Shown here: piece after piece, positions 46,982-56,110 of the stretch
Numbering within the stretch: position 1 is the stretch's first letter
Layout: every line of letters starts with the position of its first letter
NCBI RefSeq assembly: GCF_051013375.1
Contig: NZ_CP142125.1
Strand: one strand, 5' to 3'
DNA: 64,000 nucleotides
Source: Kordia algicida
GTDB taxonomy: Bacteria > Bacteroidota > Bacteroidia > Flavobacteriales > Flavobacteriaceae
The notes under the pieces: model-generated
The model's database searches: none
What the model was told of the DNA's origin: nothing
The model's input: only the letters and a program-made list of their open reading frames with translations
Translations under genes and position numbers: made by a program

Positions 46982-48123
46982 TTACTTTTTAATTTTCTTA
47001 GTTAATTCAATCAAACGATTTCAAAACAATATCTACAAGCTTTAAATAACCGATTCAAATTCATTGAAAATTGGGCACAAGAAGTCTTGGTCGCTTCTTT
47101 TGAGCAACTTTGTAATGATGGCAAAAGTTAGAATTGATTACATCAAGTGTAGAGTAGTTTGATGTAGTATAAACAAGAGCTAGTAACTTCTCCTATTATC
47201 TAAAGATTTAATGTTTTTTGACAATCGTATAGATTGTACGAATAATGCAATTTTGTTTTTTTAACTAATTTCTATTTTAAAGGGTTCTCAAAATATTTTC
47301 TGATATGTAAGTAGCTCTTTTTTTATTTTTTTACTACTTACTAGGGTTATTAATTATTTTCGTTTGACATGAAGTAAATCTAATTAATTTTTCATTCAAA
47401 AACTACAGAAAAAAATGAAAAGGGGTAAATTTAAAAAATATAAATCGCTTATTTACAGAAAGTTGACTTAAAAATGATCTAAAAATGACTTAATATTTAC
47501 ATAAAGTTTCCTAAATATTTACACAAAGTTGTACTAAACTTTGCCTCTTTTTTTACTTTTATTTTCCACCTTTTTTACTTCTTTTTTACCTAAAAGTGAC
47601 TTAAAAATACATGTCTAAATTTAACTAATTGAATATCAATGTTATACGTTTTAAGTTCTAATCAAAAACTATAATAGAAAGTATATTCTTACTTTACTTT
47701 AACAATTGAGAAAAATTTTGAAAATCAATTTTGAGAAGAAAAATTAATCAAGCTGTAATTTTTTTTGAAAAAAAGTTTAAAAAATGATTTGAAATTCAAT
47801 TAAAATAATCTTTTTCTTATGTTTTTAGAAACGAAATAACACAACGAAAAATAGTAAAACGCGAGTTTTGGATAATTGGTTTAGAAAAATGAATAGTTTT
47901 ATAAGGAGATCATGTTCAATTTAGATTGAAATGCAAGAAAGTTTTTTATGAATTTAAATTACAAAATGTATTTACCGATCGCTTAGCGAATAGTTTTTCT
48001 AAAAATTACTTATCACTAAGCGATCAGTAAAAAAAGTTCAAGTTTGGAATTATCATTTAACTTATAGTTCAAATGAGAAACTTATAATTAATTAATCTTT
48101 TCACTTGAATAAAGGTTAAAAAA
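46982..48123. repeat. Gene-free interval with direct and inverted repeats
   Basis: AATATTTACATAAAGTT (47492-47508) and AAATATTTACACAAAGTT (47513-47530) are direct repeats 21 bases apart. Close by, AAAAATGACTTAA (about 47480) and AAAAGTGACTTAAAAA (about 47595) are reverse complements of the AGTCACTTTT words at 45.2-45.5 kb. TTTACCGATCGCTTAG (47971-47986) and CTAAGCGATCAGTAAA (48016-48031) form a 16-bp inverted repeat with one mismatch. No gene is seen. Confidence 0.5.
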
Positions 48124-48660
48124 TCAATCTACAGAAAAAGATTCATCATGATATTCACGCATTTTGTTTAGCAATTTTAATTGCTTATCTCCAGTATACC
48201 CGATTCTTTCATTTTCTAAGTAAATCCAATTATCGTCTACTATTGCTTGATTTTGTCGTGCCAAAACTTCTTGATAGTCAGCATTCAATTGTTCAATACT
48301 CTTTTTTATCAAAATAATGAACTGTTTTATAAAGTCTTCTCTATTTGTAAACCAAATAGATGAAGCATTTGTATATATTAAATAATTTTTTTTACTTGAG
48401 ATTAGATTAGTCATTTCAAAAATTTCTTCAAAAACTATCCCACTATTTTTTATTTGTGATTTGAATTTCAGCCCAGTAATCTGACTTACTTTTTCATAGA
48501 CTTCTTTACCATAATCAGGAATCATTTTCTCTGGAATTAATTTCATGCAAATATTAATTAATTTATTTTCATAGATGCTTGTCGAAGATATCAATAAATC
48601 TAATATTCTAAAAATCAATTGTGTATTTGCTAGAATAATCTTTTGCCAATGATGCACCAA
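48124..48660 (-). CDS. Hypothetical protein downstream of the integrase
   Basis: A 178-aa soluble protein, helical and Lys/Glu/Ile-rich, without a motif I recognise. The start at 48660 overlaps the integrase C-terminus by 53 bases; a later in-frame start (for example the Met at about residue 38) is possible. Shares the integrase strand and probably its transcript, so it may be a cargo or accessory gene of the same element. Confidence 0.5.
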   Translation of the reverse strand: MVHHWQKIILANTQLIFRILDLLISSTSIYENKLINICMKLIPEKMIPDYGKEVYEKVSQITGLKFKSQIKNSGIVFEEIFEMTNLISSKKNYLIYTNASSIWFTNREDFIKQFIILIKKSIEQLNADYQEVLARQNQAIVDDNWIYLENERIGYTGDKQLKLLNKMREYHDESFSVD

Positions 48661-49921
48661 TACCTCTTAAATATTTACGAAGCTGTGATTTGGTTTTATG
48701 TCTTGTAAAACTCATCAGTTCGGTAAGCACTTGTTCATCAGCTTTGCCTTCAGAAGCCAAAGATTTGTATAAATTGGATGCCGCTGTATGCTTAAAAGAA
48801 TATAAGGTCTGATCTTCATCAAGTTTCAAAGCTTCTTTCATATCCGCATATCTACGATAAAAGAAATATGTTTTAGCTTTCTCAGTGGTACTCCATTGTC
48901 CGCATTGTTCCTTATTAGTGAATACAAAGTCTGTTGGTTTGTATTTATGAAGTTCCATTTGCTTAATAACCTTTGCAAGATTATCAATAATAGGAACTAC
49001 TTCTTGAGCTTCTGTTTTAGTTTGAACATACAATCTCCTATTTTTAAGATCAATATCTTTTACTCTAAGTCTACAAACTTCTACATTTCTTAAAAAAGCG
49101 TACGCGATGAATTGCGTAAACTTTCTCAAATACGGATCGTTCTTGTCCATATAGTCACGCATTTGTTTAACCTGCTGATCTGTATAAGCTTTGTGCGTTT
49201 TAGGTCGTTCTTTTAACTTCTGTATAGCCTTCACAGGATTATATTCCAAAATATCATCACTGACCAATTGATTGAATAAAAGTGATAAAGAAGTTCTGTA
49301 ACTATTTCTTGTTTTCGCACTTACGGGTTCATCAGTTAATTCTCTTTGTTTATTGTATTTCTTCAAAGAATTTAGAAAAACTGCAATTTCACGACGTTTC
49401 AAAGCTTTAATGTCAATTGTGTCTAAATCATTTTCCTTTAGCCATTTTACAAATCTCTTAAAATGCCCATTGATAGTTATTTTAGCACGAGCAGACCAAT
49501 ACGCTTCTTTCTGCTCCACAGCAAATTCTAGTGCTTCAATAGTTGTGTAGTTCGTTGCTTTAAAAGCTGGATTATTTTCTTTGTTAGCTTTCTTTTGCTC
49601 TTTTTCTATTTTAGCATCAGTCACTTTAAAGTTTTCGTAAGGACTGTATCCTTTAGAAAGTAATTTCTTCAAAGCTTGTTTATACGCCATGAGTATCTCA
49701 TAACGTTCTGCTTTAGTTTTGAAGCGATTAGCACCTTTGTAGATTGGTGGTTGTCTTTTTAACTTGTTAGTTTTGGGATCACGATAGGAATAATAAACGT
49801 ACCAACGTTTGTTTAAATCTCCTCCTGCATCATAAATTTTCGGTTCTGAATAATCTTTCTTTCCTTTCAAATTGTATTCGATAACGTATTCGTTTTGTAA
49901 AATATCATTAAAATTATACAT
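48608..49921 (-). CDS. Tyrosine recombinase/integrase
   Basis: A 437-aa phage-integrase-family protein: an N-terminal ARM/SAM-like domain (about residues 145-265, NGHFKRFVKWLKENDLDTIDIKALKRREIAVFLNSL) and the catalytic domain (about 265-437). First catalytic Arg in RNVEVCRLRVKDID, Lys in the beta hairpin after it, and the C-terminal Tyr in LRKYLRG. The HxxR box appears as YSFKH, the variant seen in many Bacteroidota integrases, and the second Arg/His is SFTRHKTKS. It probably mobilised the element containing the Rep/HTH-like gene. No tRNA or clear att duplication was found. Confidence 0.9.
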   Translation of the reverse strand: MYNFNDILQNEYVIEYNLKGKKDYSEPKIYDAGGDLNKRWYVYYSYRDPKTNKLKRQPPIYKGANRFKTKAERYEILMAYKQALKKLLSKGYSPYENFKVTDAKIEKEQKKANKENNPAFKATNYTTIEALEFAVEQKEAYWSARAKITINGHFKRFVKWLKENDLDTIDIKALKRREIAVFLNSLKKYNKQRELTDEPVSAKTRNSYRTSLSLLFNQLVSDDILEYNPVKAIQKLKERPKTHKAYTDQQVKQMRDYMDKNDPYLRKFTQFIAYAFLRNVEVCRLRVKDIDLKNRRLYVQTKTEAQEVVPIIDNLAKVIKQMELHKYKPTDFVFTNKEQCGQWSTTEKAKTYFFYRRYADMKEALKLDEDQTLYSFKHTAASNLYKSLASEGKADEQVLTELMSFTRHKTKSQLRKYLRGIGASLAKDYSSKYTIDF

Positions 49922-50004
49922 AAAATTTGTGTTTTCAAAATAAGAAAAACACAGATGAATACTGAGATTGAAGCCATTTTCATATGTTTAGCTCAAAAAG
50001 TCAA

Positions 50005-50172
50005 TAGGTATAGCTATTCACTATATCTTTTTGACTCATTTCCGCTTCGCTCCATGTGCCAAAAAGGATGCCGTTTCTATCCTTAACCCAATTTCTGCTA
50101 CCAATTCATAAAGTACAAAATACATTAATTTTGCACTTCTATAGTCGTTGTGTGAGTGAAATAATTTCAAAA
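50005..50172. repeat. Dispersed intergenic repeat, copy C
   Basis: Contains GCTATTCACTATATCTTTTT, CCTTAACCCAATTTCTGCT, TATAGTCGTTGTGTGAGTG and AAATAATTTCAAAAG, which line up with the repeat at 7676-7870. Also contains the promoter-like TAATTTTG at 50126. Confidence 0.6.
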
Positions 50173-50326
50173 GCAGTAAAATACAAACATAAAAAATCTT
50201 TTATTTACAATAACGCACTTATAATATCAGTCCTTACATTTAATTTTACAGAGCATTCTTTTAGTTTTAATTACCTTAGTCATCATAAGAATTCCTGTTG
50301 TTTGAACATTATATCACACTAAAAAT

Positions 50327-50863
50327 ATGGCGTCAAGTTTTATAGAACATAAAAATTATGGTTTTTGGGCTTCTGATGGTTTTGTAGAAGCCATGCAAAT
50401 TTGTCTGATTGACGAAATTGAAGCAACTTCATTTGATTCAAAATCTTGGATAATTCAATACAAAGATGAACTTGCCTTGCAATCAATCCCTTTAGTATAT
50501 GGCGGAATGTCCATGAGTTTGGATCGTTTTTTGATTAATGACGAACGAAAGAAAATTGTAATTGACCTTATCGATAAAATCATTCAGAAAATAAATTCGG
50601 ATGAAACCTATCTGAACAATGAAAATTTGAGAAGAATGCGTAAAAATGCTATGCTAATTTTATACAAACAAGGAAACACTTTCCAAGATGAATCTGAAAT
50701 TGATGAAGACGTTAAAAATTCAAGATGGAGAGGAAATGATTCTGATGGAAATCAATTTAAAGACAGGTGTATAAACGCCTTTCAATTATTGAAAAAACTG
50801 ATTAATGAAGAATTGAAAACGGATGCAGGTTCTCCAGAGAGTTATTGGGATTTTAAAAAATGA
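50327..50863 (+). CDS. Hypothetical protein
   Basis: A 178-aa protein with no family I can name. It has a helical middle part (KIVIDLIDKIIQKINSDETYLNNENLRRMRKNAMLILYKQG) and several Trp (YGFWASDG, SRWRGN, ESYWDF). It stands alone on the plus strand, convergent with the peptide-export operon. A cytosolic protein; function unknown. Confidence 0.6.
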   Translation: MASSFIEHKNYGFWASDGFVEAMQICLIDEIEATSFDSKSWIIQYKDELALQSIPLVYGGMSMSLDRFLINDERKKIVIDLIDKIIQKINSDETYLNNENLRRMRKNAMLILYKQGNTFQDESEIDEDVKNSRWRGNDSDGNQFKDRCINAFQLLKKLINEELKTDAGSPESYWDFKK

Positions 50864-50907
50864 AATACACCAGTTCGTTGTGCATTTTTGACGATCAAAA
50901 AACAAAA

Positions 50908-51300
50908 CTATTTTCTCATTAGCGAACCACTAATGCTTTTCAATAACGAGTGTTCTGCGATGATAATTTTATACTGTGTATCTGCCGCAAGTGTTTCTGT
51001 AGCAGTATATTTTATGTAGTTTTTGTCGTTTTTACTTTCTGAGGAAACAACAGTCAGTGCAATTTCTTCGCCCGCCACATTCTGAACTTCCAAAATAGCA
51101 CCTTTTGTAAGTTTTGGAGCCGTTTCAGCAGGAATAGAAACCGTGTTTTTTTCAACAATTTCTACCAATTCATATTTTGGAATACGAATTTGAAAAACTC
51201 CATATATCAGCAAACCAATAATGCATACAGAAATGAGTCCGCCGTATTTTGACAACCAGTTTCGGTTGTTTTTCAGTAATGATTCAAATTTACGATCCAT
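50908..51300 (-). CDS. HlyD-like membrane adaptor of the peptide exporter
   Basis: A 130-aa protein with one TM helix (about residues 20-37, GLISVCIIGLLIYGVFQI) and a short periplasmic beta-rich domain (TKGAILEVQNVAGEEIALTVVSS), much shorter than full HlyD adaptors but of the type found next to bacteriocin exporters in Bacteroidota. Its start overlaps the end of the ABC transporter gene by 11 bases, so it is translationally coupled to it. It probably helps link the inner-membrane exporter to the outer membrane. Confidence 0.75.
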   Translation of the reverse strand: MDRKFESLLKNNRNWLSKYGGLISVCIIGLLIYGVFQIRIPKYELVEIVEKNTVSIPAETAPKLTKGAILEVQNVAGEEIALTVVSSESKNDKNYIKYTATETLAADTQYKIIIAEHSLLKSISGSLMRK

Positions 51301-53521
51301 AAGCTCTGTTTAATTCTAGTTGATCTTTTACTAAGTTGTAATAGTAACCTTGTTCCATAACGAGTTCGTCGTGTTTTCCAGTTTCTACAATATTTCCATT
51401 TTGCAACACCACAATCTGATCTGCATTTTTTACAGTACTCAATCGGTGTGCAATAATTACGGCAGTTCTATTTTTTATAAATGCATTTACATTTTCCATA
51501 ATAACACGTTCATTTTCAGTGTCAAGCGCACTTGTGGCTTCATCAAAGAACAAGAAATCAGGATTTTTATATACGGCGCGCGCAATTAGAATTCGTTGTT
51601 TCTGTCCGCCACTTACGCCATTTCCAGAAGCGCCAATTTTCGTTTTCAATCCGTTTGGCAATTCTTCCACAAACTCTTGAAGGTTGGATGTTTTTATAGC
51701 ATGCGCCATTTTTTCTGCATCAATCTCATCATCTGCCGTAGCGATATTACGTTCAATAGTATCCGAGAAAATATAACCTTCTTGCATAACGACACCAATA
51801 TTTTTTCGCCATTCGCGTGCTGAAATATCTTGAAGTTTGGTATCATTTATAAAAATATGACCTTCGCTTGGTGCGTAAAATTTAAGTAGTAACTTCATTA
51901 ATGTTGTTTTTCCACTTCCGCTAGCACCAACAATGGCAGTTGTTTTTCCTCTCGGAATATGTAAATCTAGGTTTTTTAATACATTTCTAAAGTCAGTTCC
52001 GTCATAACTAAAGGATAGGTTTGCCAAACGAATTCCGCTTTGTGTTTTGTAATCTAAATATGAGTTGTCGGTCACAATTGCGTTGCTTTCTTCTTCTTTT
52101 TGGGTATGCACTTCACTCAATCTGTCCAAACTAATTTGAGCATCTTGCAACGATCGAATAAAAGTAATCAGTTGGTTTAGTGGTCCGTTCATTTGCCCAA
52201 TGATGTAGGTAATACTCAACATAGCACCAAGAGAAATGTTTCCTAAAATCACTTCTTTTGCGGCAAAATAGGTTACCAAAATGTTTTTAAAGTGATTGAT
52301 AAAAGAATATCCAACCGATTGGTATTGATCTAAAACTAATATTTTGGTGCTTATTTTGAATAGTTTCAACTGAATGTCAACCCATTCGTTACGTTTAAAT
52401 TTTTCAAAGTTGTTCAGTTTAATTTCTTGCATTCCGTTAATCATTTCATATACAGCATCTTGATTTAACGCTTTGCTCTGAAAACGGATATAATCTAGTA
52501 TTTTTCGCTTTCGCTGAAATATAAATACCCAAACGATGGCAACGGTAGTTAGTACGATAAAAACTCCCAAAATGGTCATGTCGTAAATTCCTAACACAAC
52601 TAAAAACACACACAAGTTGATTAACGAAAAGAGTGTTAATAGACTTTGTGAAGTCAGGAAATTTTCAATGCGTTCATGGTCGCTGATACGTTGGGTAAAA
52701 TCTCCCATCATTTTACTGTCGAAAAAGCGAATTGGCAATTTCATCAACTTCAGTAAAAAGTCTGAAATAATTTTGATGTTAATGTGACTTCCGATGTAAA
52801 GCGTAATCCAGTTACGTATAATTTCAATAATGGCAGATCCGAAGAAAAGGAATAACTGTCCAATCAGGATTATTTTAATGATGTCGATACTTTGATCTTT
52901 CACACCATTGTCAATCAATGCCTGTGTTAAAAACGGAAATACTAAGGTGATTAAACTTCCTGCGATTAGTCCAAAAATAAGTTGTGTCAGTTCCCATTTA
53001 TACGATTTCATATAGGAGAATAGGAAGGAAGTCGATTTATCTTTTTTGGCTTTTGGCACTTCTTTTTTGGCGTAAAATTCTTCTGATGGCTCTAAATATA
53101 AAAGCACACCTTCATCATTTTCAATACACCATTGTTTTTTAAATTCTTGCTCCGTTAGTTTGATGATTCCGTGTCCAGGATCAGCAATAACGAATTCAAG
53201 CTCGCCCGTAAAAGGCTTTTTTCGTATTTCGTTTAATACTACGAAATGATTTTGATTCCAATGTAAAATACATGGATTGTCTATTTTTTTAATTACCTCA
53301 GCAACTGAAATTCGAAGTGATAATACGTCAAATCCGATGTTTTTAGCAGAGTTGCTAATGCCCAACATGCTCACACCATCTTTGGTCAGGAAAGAACGAT
53401 CTCTTAAATATTGCAGCGAATATTTTTTTCCGTAATATCTAGAAATCATTTGCAAACAAGCTGGTCCACAATCCATTTGATCGTGCTGTGGTAAGAATTT
53501 TATTTTTCTTTTGAATAACAT
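51290..53521 (-). CDS. Peptidase-containing ABC transporter (C39) of the poly-Gln cluster
   Basis: A 743-aa PCAT exporter. C39 peptidase: PQHDQMDCGPACLQM (catalytic Cys18, oxyanion Gln), His in NQNHFVVLNEI and Asp in IADPGHGI. Six TM helices follow, then the ATPase domain with Walker A GASGSGKTTLM, signature NGVSGGQKQ, Walker B FLFFDEATSALD and H-loop IAHRLST. It should remove GG leaders and export the cores. Gene order downstream of the three Gln-rich precursors and overlap with the HlyD-like gene make it the likely exporter of those peptides. Confidence 0.93.
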   Translation of the reverse strand: MLFKRKIKFLPQHDQMDCGPACLQMISRYYGKKYSLQYLRDRSFLTKDGVSMLGISNSAKNIGFDVLSLRISVAEVIKKIDNPCILHWNQNHFVVLNEIRKKPFTGELEFVIADPGHGIIKLTEQEFKKQWCIENDEGVLLYLEPSEEFYAKKEVPKAKKDKSTSFLFSYMKSYKWELTQLIFGLIAGSLITLVFPFLTQALIDNGVKDQSIDIIKIILIGQLFLFFGSAIIEIIRNWITLYIGSHINIKIISDFLLKLMKLPIRFFDSKMMGDFTQRISDHERIENFLTSQSLLTLFSLINLCVFLVVLGIYDMTILGVFIVLTTVAIVWVFIFQRKRKILDYIRFQSKALNQDAVYEMINGMQEIKLNNFEKFKRNEWVDIQLKLFKISTKILVLDQYQSVGYSFINHFKNILVTYFAAKEVILGNISLGAMLSITYIIGQMNGPLNQLITFIRSLQDAQISLDRLSEVHTQKEEESNAIVTDNSYLDYKTQSGIRLANLSFSYDGTDFRNVLKNLDLHIPRGKTTAIVGASGSGKTTLMKLLLKFYAPSEGHIFINDTKLQDISAREWRKNIGVVMQEGYIFSDTIERNIATADDEIDAEKMAHAIKTSNLQEFVEELPNGLKTKIGASGNGVSGGQKQRILIARAVYKNPDFLFFDEATSALDTENERVIMENVNAFIKNRTAVIIAHRLSTVKNADQIVVLQNGNIVETGKHDELVMEQGYYYNLVKDQLELNRAYGS

Positions 53522-53576
53522 GGCGTTGTGATTTTAAGTTGCTTGTGTATGATGTTTGGTTTGTAAAATGTAAGAA

Positions 53577-53945
53577 TTACAAGTTCATGATGGCTTTTTC
53601 TAACTTTTTGAAACGTTTTTTAACTTTCTGTTGTTTTTTACTTTTTGTTTCGATTGGAAATAATTCATAGCCCATTTTTAGTTCAGTATCTTTCAATTCA
53701 ATTGCATATGCATATTCGCTTGAAACTACTTTACTAAATACTTTGTTGATGAATTCTTTTGAAAAACTGTCAAATTCTTCACGAATACATTTAATGATTT
53801 TTTTCTGTGCGTCACTGTCAAATGTGCATGAAAACGAATAGGACGTATCGGTCATTGATTTTGCATGTACCCAACCATTTGGCAAATGTTGTGTTTTGGC
53901 TACTGGTGGTGTTGGCGGTGCTTGTGGTGTGTTGATGACTTTCAT
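53577..53945 (-). CDS. Unrecognised small protein of the poly-Gln cluster
   Basis: A 122-aa soluble protein. Its N-terminus is Pro-rich (KVINTPQAPPTPPVAKTQ), the middle has an antiparallel beta pattern and helices (SYSFSCTFDSDAQKKIIKCIREEFDSF), and the C-terminus is very basic (KSKKQQKVKKRFKKL). No known domain. It lies between the precursor genes and the exporter in the same direction, the usual place for a leader-binding, immunity or modifying partner. Confidence 0.55.
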   Translation of the reverse strand: MKVINTPQAPPTPPVAKTQHLPNGWVHAKSMTDTSYSFSCTFDSDAQKKIIKCIREEFDSFSKEFINKVFSKVVSSEYAYAIELKDTELKMGYELFPIETKSKKQQKVKKRFKKLEKAIMNL

Positions 53946-54057
53946 AATAGTTACTTAAGGTTTATGTGAAAATTATAAGTAAGAGAGGAGAGCTAGCTCC
54001 TCTCTTATTATAAAACGCTACTCTTATTCACGCTTTTAACTTCACAGCTACTGCGTA

Positions 54058-54183
54058 TTAGGCAGTTTGTTGCTGTTGTTGTTGCTGCTGTTGTTGTTGA
54101 GCTGCTCTAATACCACCTCTTAATTTGTCTTGGTCCATTGGTGATAAAACTGTTGCTCCTAAAAATTCTGCTGGATTTTTCAT
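54058..54183 (-). CDS. Poly-glutamine GG-leader peptide A (41 aa)
   Basis: ATG at 54183 gives MKNPAEFLGATVLSPMDQDK followed by LRGG (GG at residues 23-24), then a core of IRAA, eleven consecutive Gln and TA. The 24-residue leader is identical to that of the 50-aa peptide at 56.2 kb. The Gln run uses mixed CAA and CAG codons, which argues for selection rather than simple slippage. It lies downstream of the Cys/Gln peptide gene and upstream of the 122-aa gene. No hydrophobic or membrane segment. The function is unknown. Confidence 0.8.
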   Translation of the reverse strand: MKNPAEFLGATVLSPMDQDKLRGGIRAAQQQQQQQQQQQTA

Positions 54184-54197
54184 AATAAAATAATTTA

Positions 54198-54260
54198 ATT
54201 GATTTGTTAATTTCCTACTCTAATCAAGGCTTTTCGGATTACCGCCTGTAAACATTGCGC
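54198..54260 (-). promoter_or_regulatory. Shared upstream block of GG-leader genes, copy 2
   Basis: TTTCCTACTCT (54211-54221) ... TTTTCGGATTACCGCC (54231-54246). The 63 bases 54198-54260 appear identical to 56281-56343 upstream of the other poly-Gln gene. Confidence 0.7.
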
Positions 54261-54276
54261 AATGTTATATTTTATA

Positions 54277-54450
54277 TCAAGTTCTTCTTTCAGGCTCTGA
54301 AGGTAATTGTTGCTGCTGTCCTTGGCATTGGCATTGCGTTGTAGGATTGTCGCACATAGGCGAACAGCCTGCTATTCCACCAATTACTTCGTCTAAAGGA
54401 CTGATTACCTTTGATCCTAAAATTGCTTTGATGTTTTTTGTTTTTTTCAT
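54277..54450 (-). CDS. Gln- and Cys-rich GG-leader peptide (57 aa)
   Basis: ATG at 54450 gives MKKTKNIKAILGSKVISPLDEVI and GG at residues 24-25. The core of 32 residues is IAGCSPMCDNPTTQCQCQG then QQQQ and LPSEPERRT: four Cys, a short Gln run and a charged tail. The tail LPSEP is shared with the 50-aa poly-Gln peptide, and the SP(M/L)D element of the leader is shared with both poly-Gln leaders. It lies between the oxygenase gene and poly-Gln peptide A on the same strand. Confidence 0.82.
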   Translation of the reverse strand: MKKTKNIKAILGSKVISPLDEVIGGIAGCSPMCDNPTTQCQCQGQQQQLPSEPERRT

Positions 54451-54667
54451 AATAATGATACTTTAATTATGTGCTATTATGTTGATATTCTTTAAGTTAA
54501 CTTCTGGAAAGTGTTTTTTATTTGAGCTTAAATTTGACATAGTAATCCTAGCTAATGCATATATTGCAATAGTATTTTTATACTAAAAACTGTCTGTGGA
54601 AGCTATTTGTAAATAAGATTACTTTTCTAAAGAAACCCTAAAGTTTTGTTGATGGTTTCGCAGAGTT

Positions 54668-55954
54668 TTATGACAACTTACGAATTCCATTATGTGTGTC
54701 AAGAAGATTGATAATATAGAACCCAATATTGTCGTCCCATTCGCTGTCTAAAATGGCAAATGCTTCTTTAATGGTCATTACTTCTCCTTTATTAATTGTC
54801 TCTATTAAAGTTTTGATACAGGCATGATTGTTCAATACTACCTTTGTACCACGTACGTAGATGTAAATGTTTTTACGATCTAAGGTTTCTACATATTTCA
54901 TAACAAACGGCTTTTCTAATACGAAGCTGTCTTCTAATGTATATGTTGTTTCATCTTCCTTTGGAAATGGTCGTGTCCAGTATCCTGAGTTACTATACAA
55001 AGAGTATCGGTAGTCTTTAAATACATTTTCCATTACTTCACTAAAAGGTAAATCTTTAATGTCTTCAGGAAGTTTGATTAATGATAAAGCTTGTTCGGCA
55101 GCACTTAAATCTTCTAGTGGATTTTTATCTGGCTTCATCGTATCTTCACTTTCTTCCAAATATTGATCTAAAATCACGTTCATTAGTTTTTTAGCCAAAT
55201 CTTTTTTCTGGTGATTGTTTAACCAAAGTGTCAATCCGATAGAAAGTTCATCAGAGCGACCAATGTGAAATTCATTTGGCGGCATATAGTATAAATCGCC
55301 TTCTTCAAACGGATGCACATTTGCATATGGTAAAAACTTTTCTACGTTTTTGTTGTTAAATTTTTTGTCTCCGGCAAGGTCTTCATATTCCTCCTTGTTC
55401 CAGGTATACATTGTTTTGTCGCCAGGACCTAAGTGAAAATGTGTAACACTTTCTCCTGGTGCGTCGGTATGGATTCCAAGTGGCGTCCATCCGTAATTTC
55501 CAATAAATATGGTAAAGTTTACACCTAATAATGGTGTTCCTACTTGATTTAGTAATGGTGAAATTTTGTACGCCATTCGCGTAGCTAGTTCGTTGTTTAG
55601 TTTTTCACCACGATTGATGATTATTCCAATTTTTTTATCTCCAAACGCTCGTTTGGCCCAACTATTTACAGACTCTCCTTCTTTTGGTGGCATGTCGTAC
55701 ACCTCGTTCATTTGTTTGTATGATAATTTTTTTCCGTCTACAAAAACTCTAAATCCAAATTGAGTAGTTCTTAATTTACAAAGCAATCTTACTATACTCA
55801 TAATTTCTTCACGCATGAGTGCCGTCTCATCCTTAGAAATACAGTCTTTAAATACAGAGGTTTTGGTCAGTGTGTTCGTGGTTTTTAGGAAAGACTCTTT
55901 CCACCAGTTTGAACTAAATGCTTTTTCTTGTATTGTGGTTTCTTGTTGTATCAT
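54668..55954 (-). CDS. JmjC/cupin-like 2-oxoglutarate oxygenase with C-terminal winged-helix-like domain
   Basis: A 428-aa protein. An N-terminal helical part (about residues 1-95) leads into a double-stranded beta-helix fold (about 110-260): GVNFTIFIGNYGWTPLGIHTDAPGE has the HxD pair of the iron site, HFHLG follows, and the distal His is in PPNEFHIGRSDEL. This is the HxD...H pattern of JmjC/RoxA-type Fe(II) oxygenases, which hydroxylate protein side chains. The C-terminal 90 residues (YVRGTKVVLNNHACIKTLIETI, then MTIKEAFAIL) look like a winged helix, as in RoxA, or like a RiPP leader-binding RRE. Flanked by the Gln-rich precursors, so a peptide hydroxylase is a reasonable inference. Confidence 0.7.
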   Translation of the reverse strand: MIQQETTIQEKAFSSNWWKESFLKTTNTLTKTSVFKDCISKDETALMREEIMSIVRLLCKLRTTQFGFRVFVDGKKLSYKQMNEVYDMPPKEGESVNSWAKRAFGDKKIGIIINRGEKLNNELATRMAYKISPLLNQVGTPLLGVNFTIFIGNYGWTPLGIHTDAPGESVTHFHLGPGDKTMYTWNKEEYEDLAGDKKFNNKNVEKFLPYANVHPFEEGDLYYMPPNEFHIGRSDELSIGLTLWLNNHQKKDLAKKLMNVILDQYLEESEDTMKPDKNPLEDLSAAEQALSLIKLPEDIKDLPFSEVMENVFKDYRYSLYSNSGYWTRPFPKEDETTYTLEDSFVLEKPFVMKYVETLDRKNIYIYVRGTKVVLNNHACIKTLIETINKGEVMTIKEAFAILDSEWDDNIGFYIINLLDTHNGIRKLS

Positions 55955-56110
55955 AATTTTTCGTATTTTGGTATTTATAATTAGATACAGGTATATCTTG
56001 AATGGCTAATAAGTACTCAATGCTATTACTTGTATCGCTGGATTTTTTAATAGAAGGAAGAAAAATGGAACTTTTCTTCCTTCTGTTGTTTTACATAGAC
56101 AAACAGCGTA

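Noticed and set aside
48608..50326. An attachment site or tRNA next to the integrase
   Set aside because: No tRNA-like cloverleaf and no convincing direct repeats flanking the element could be seen by eye.
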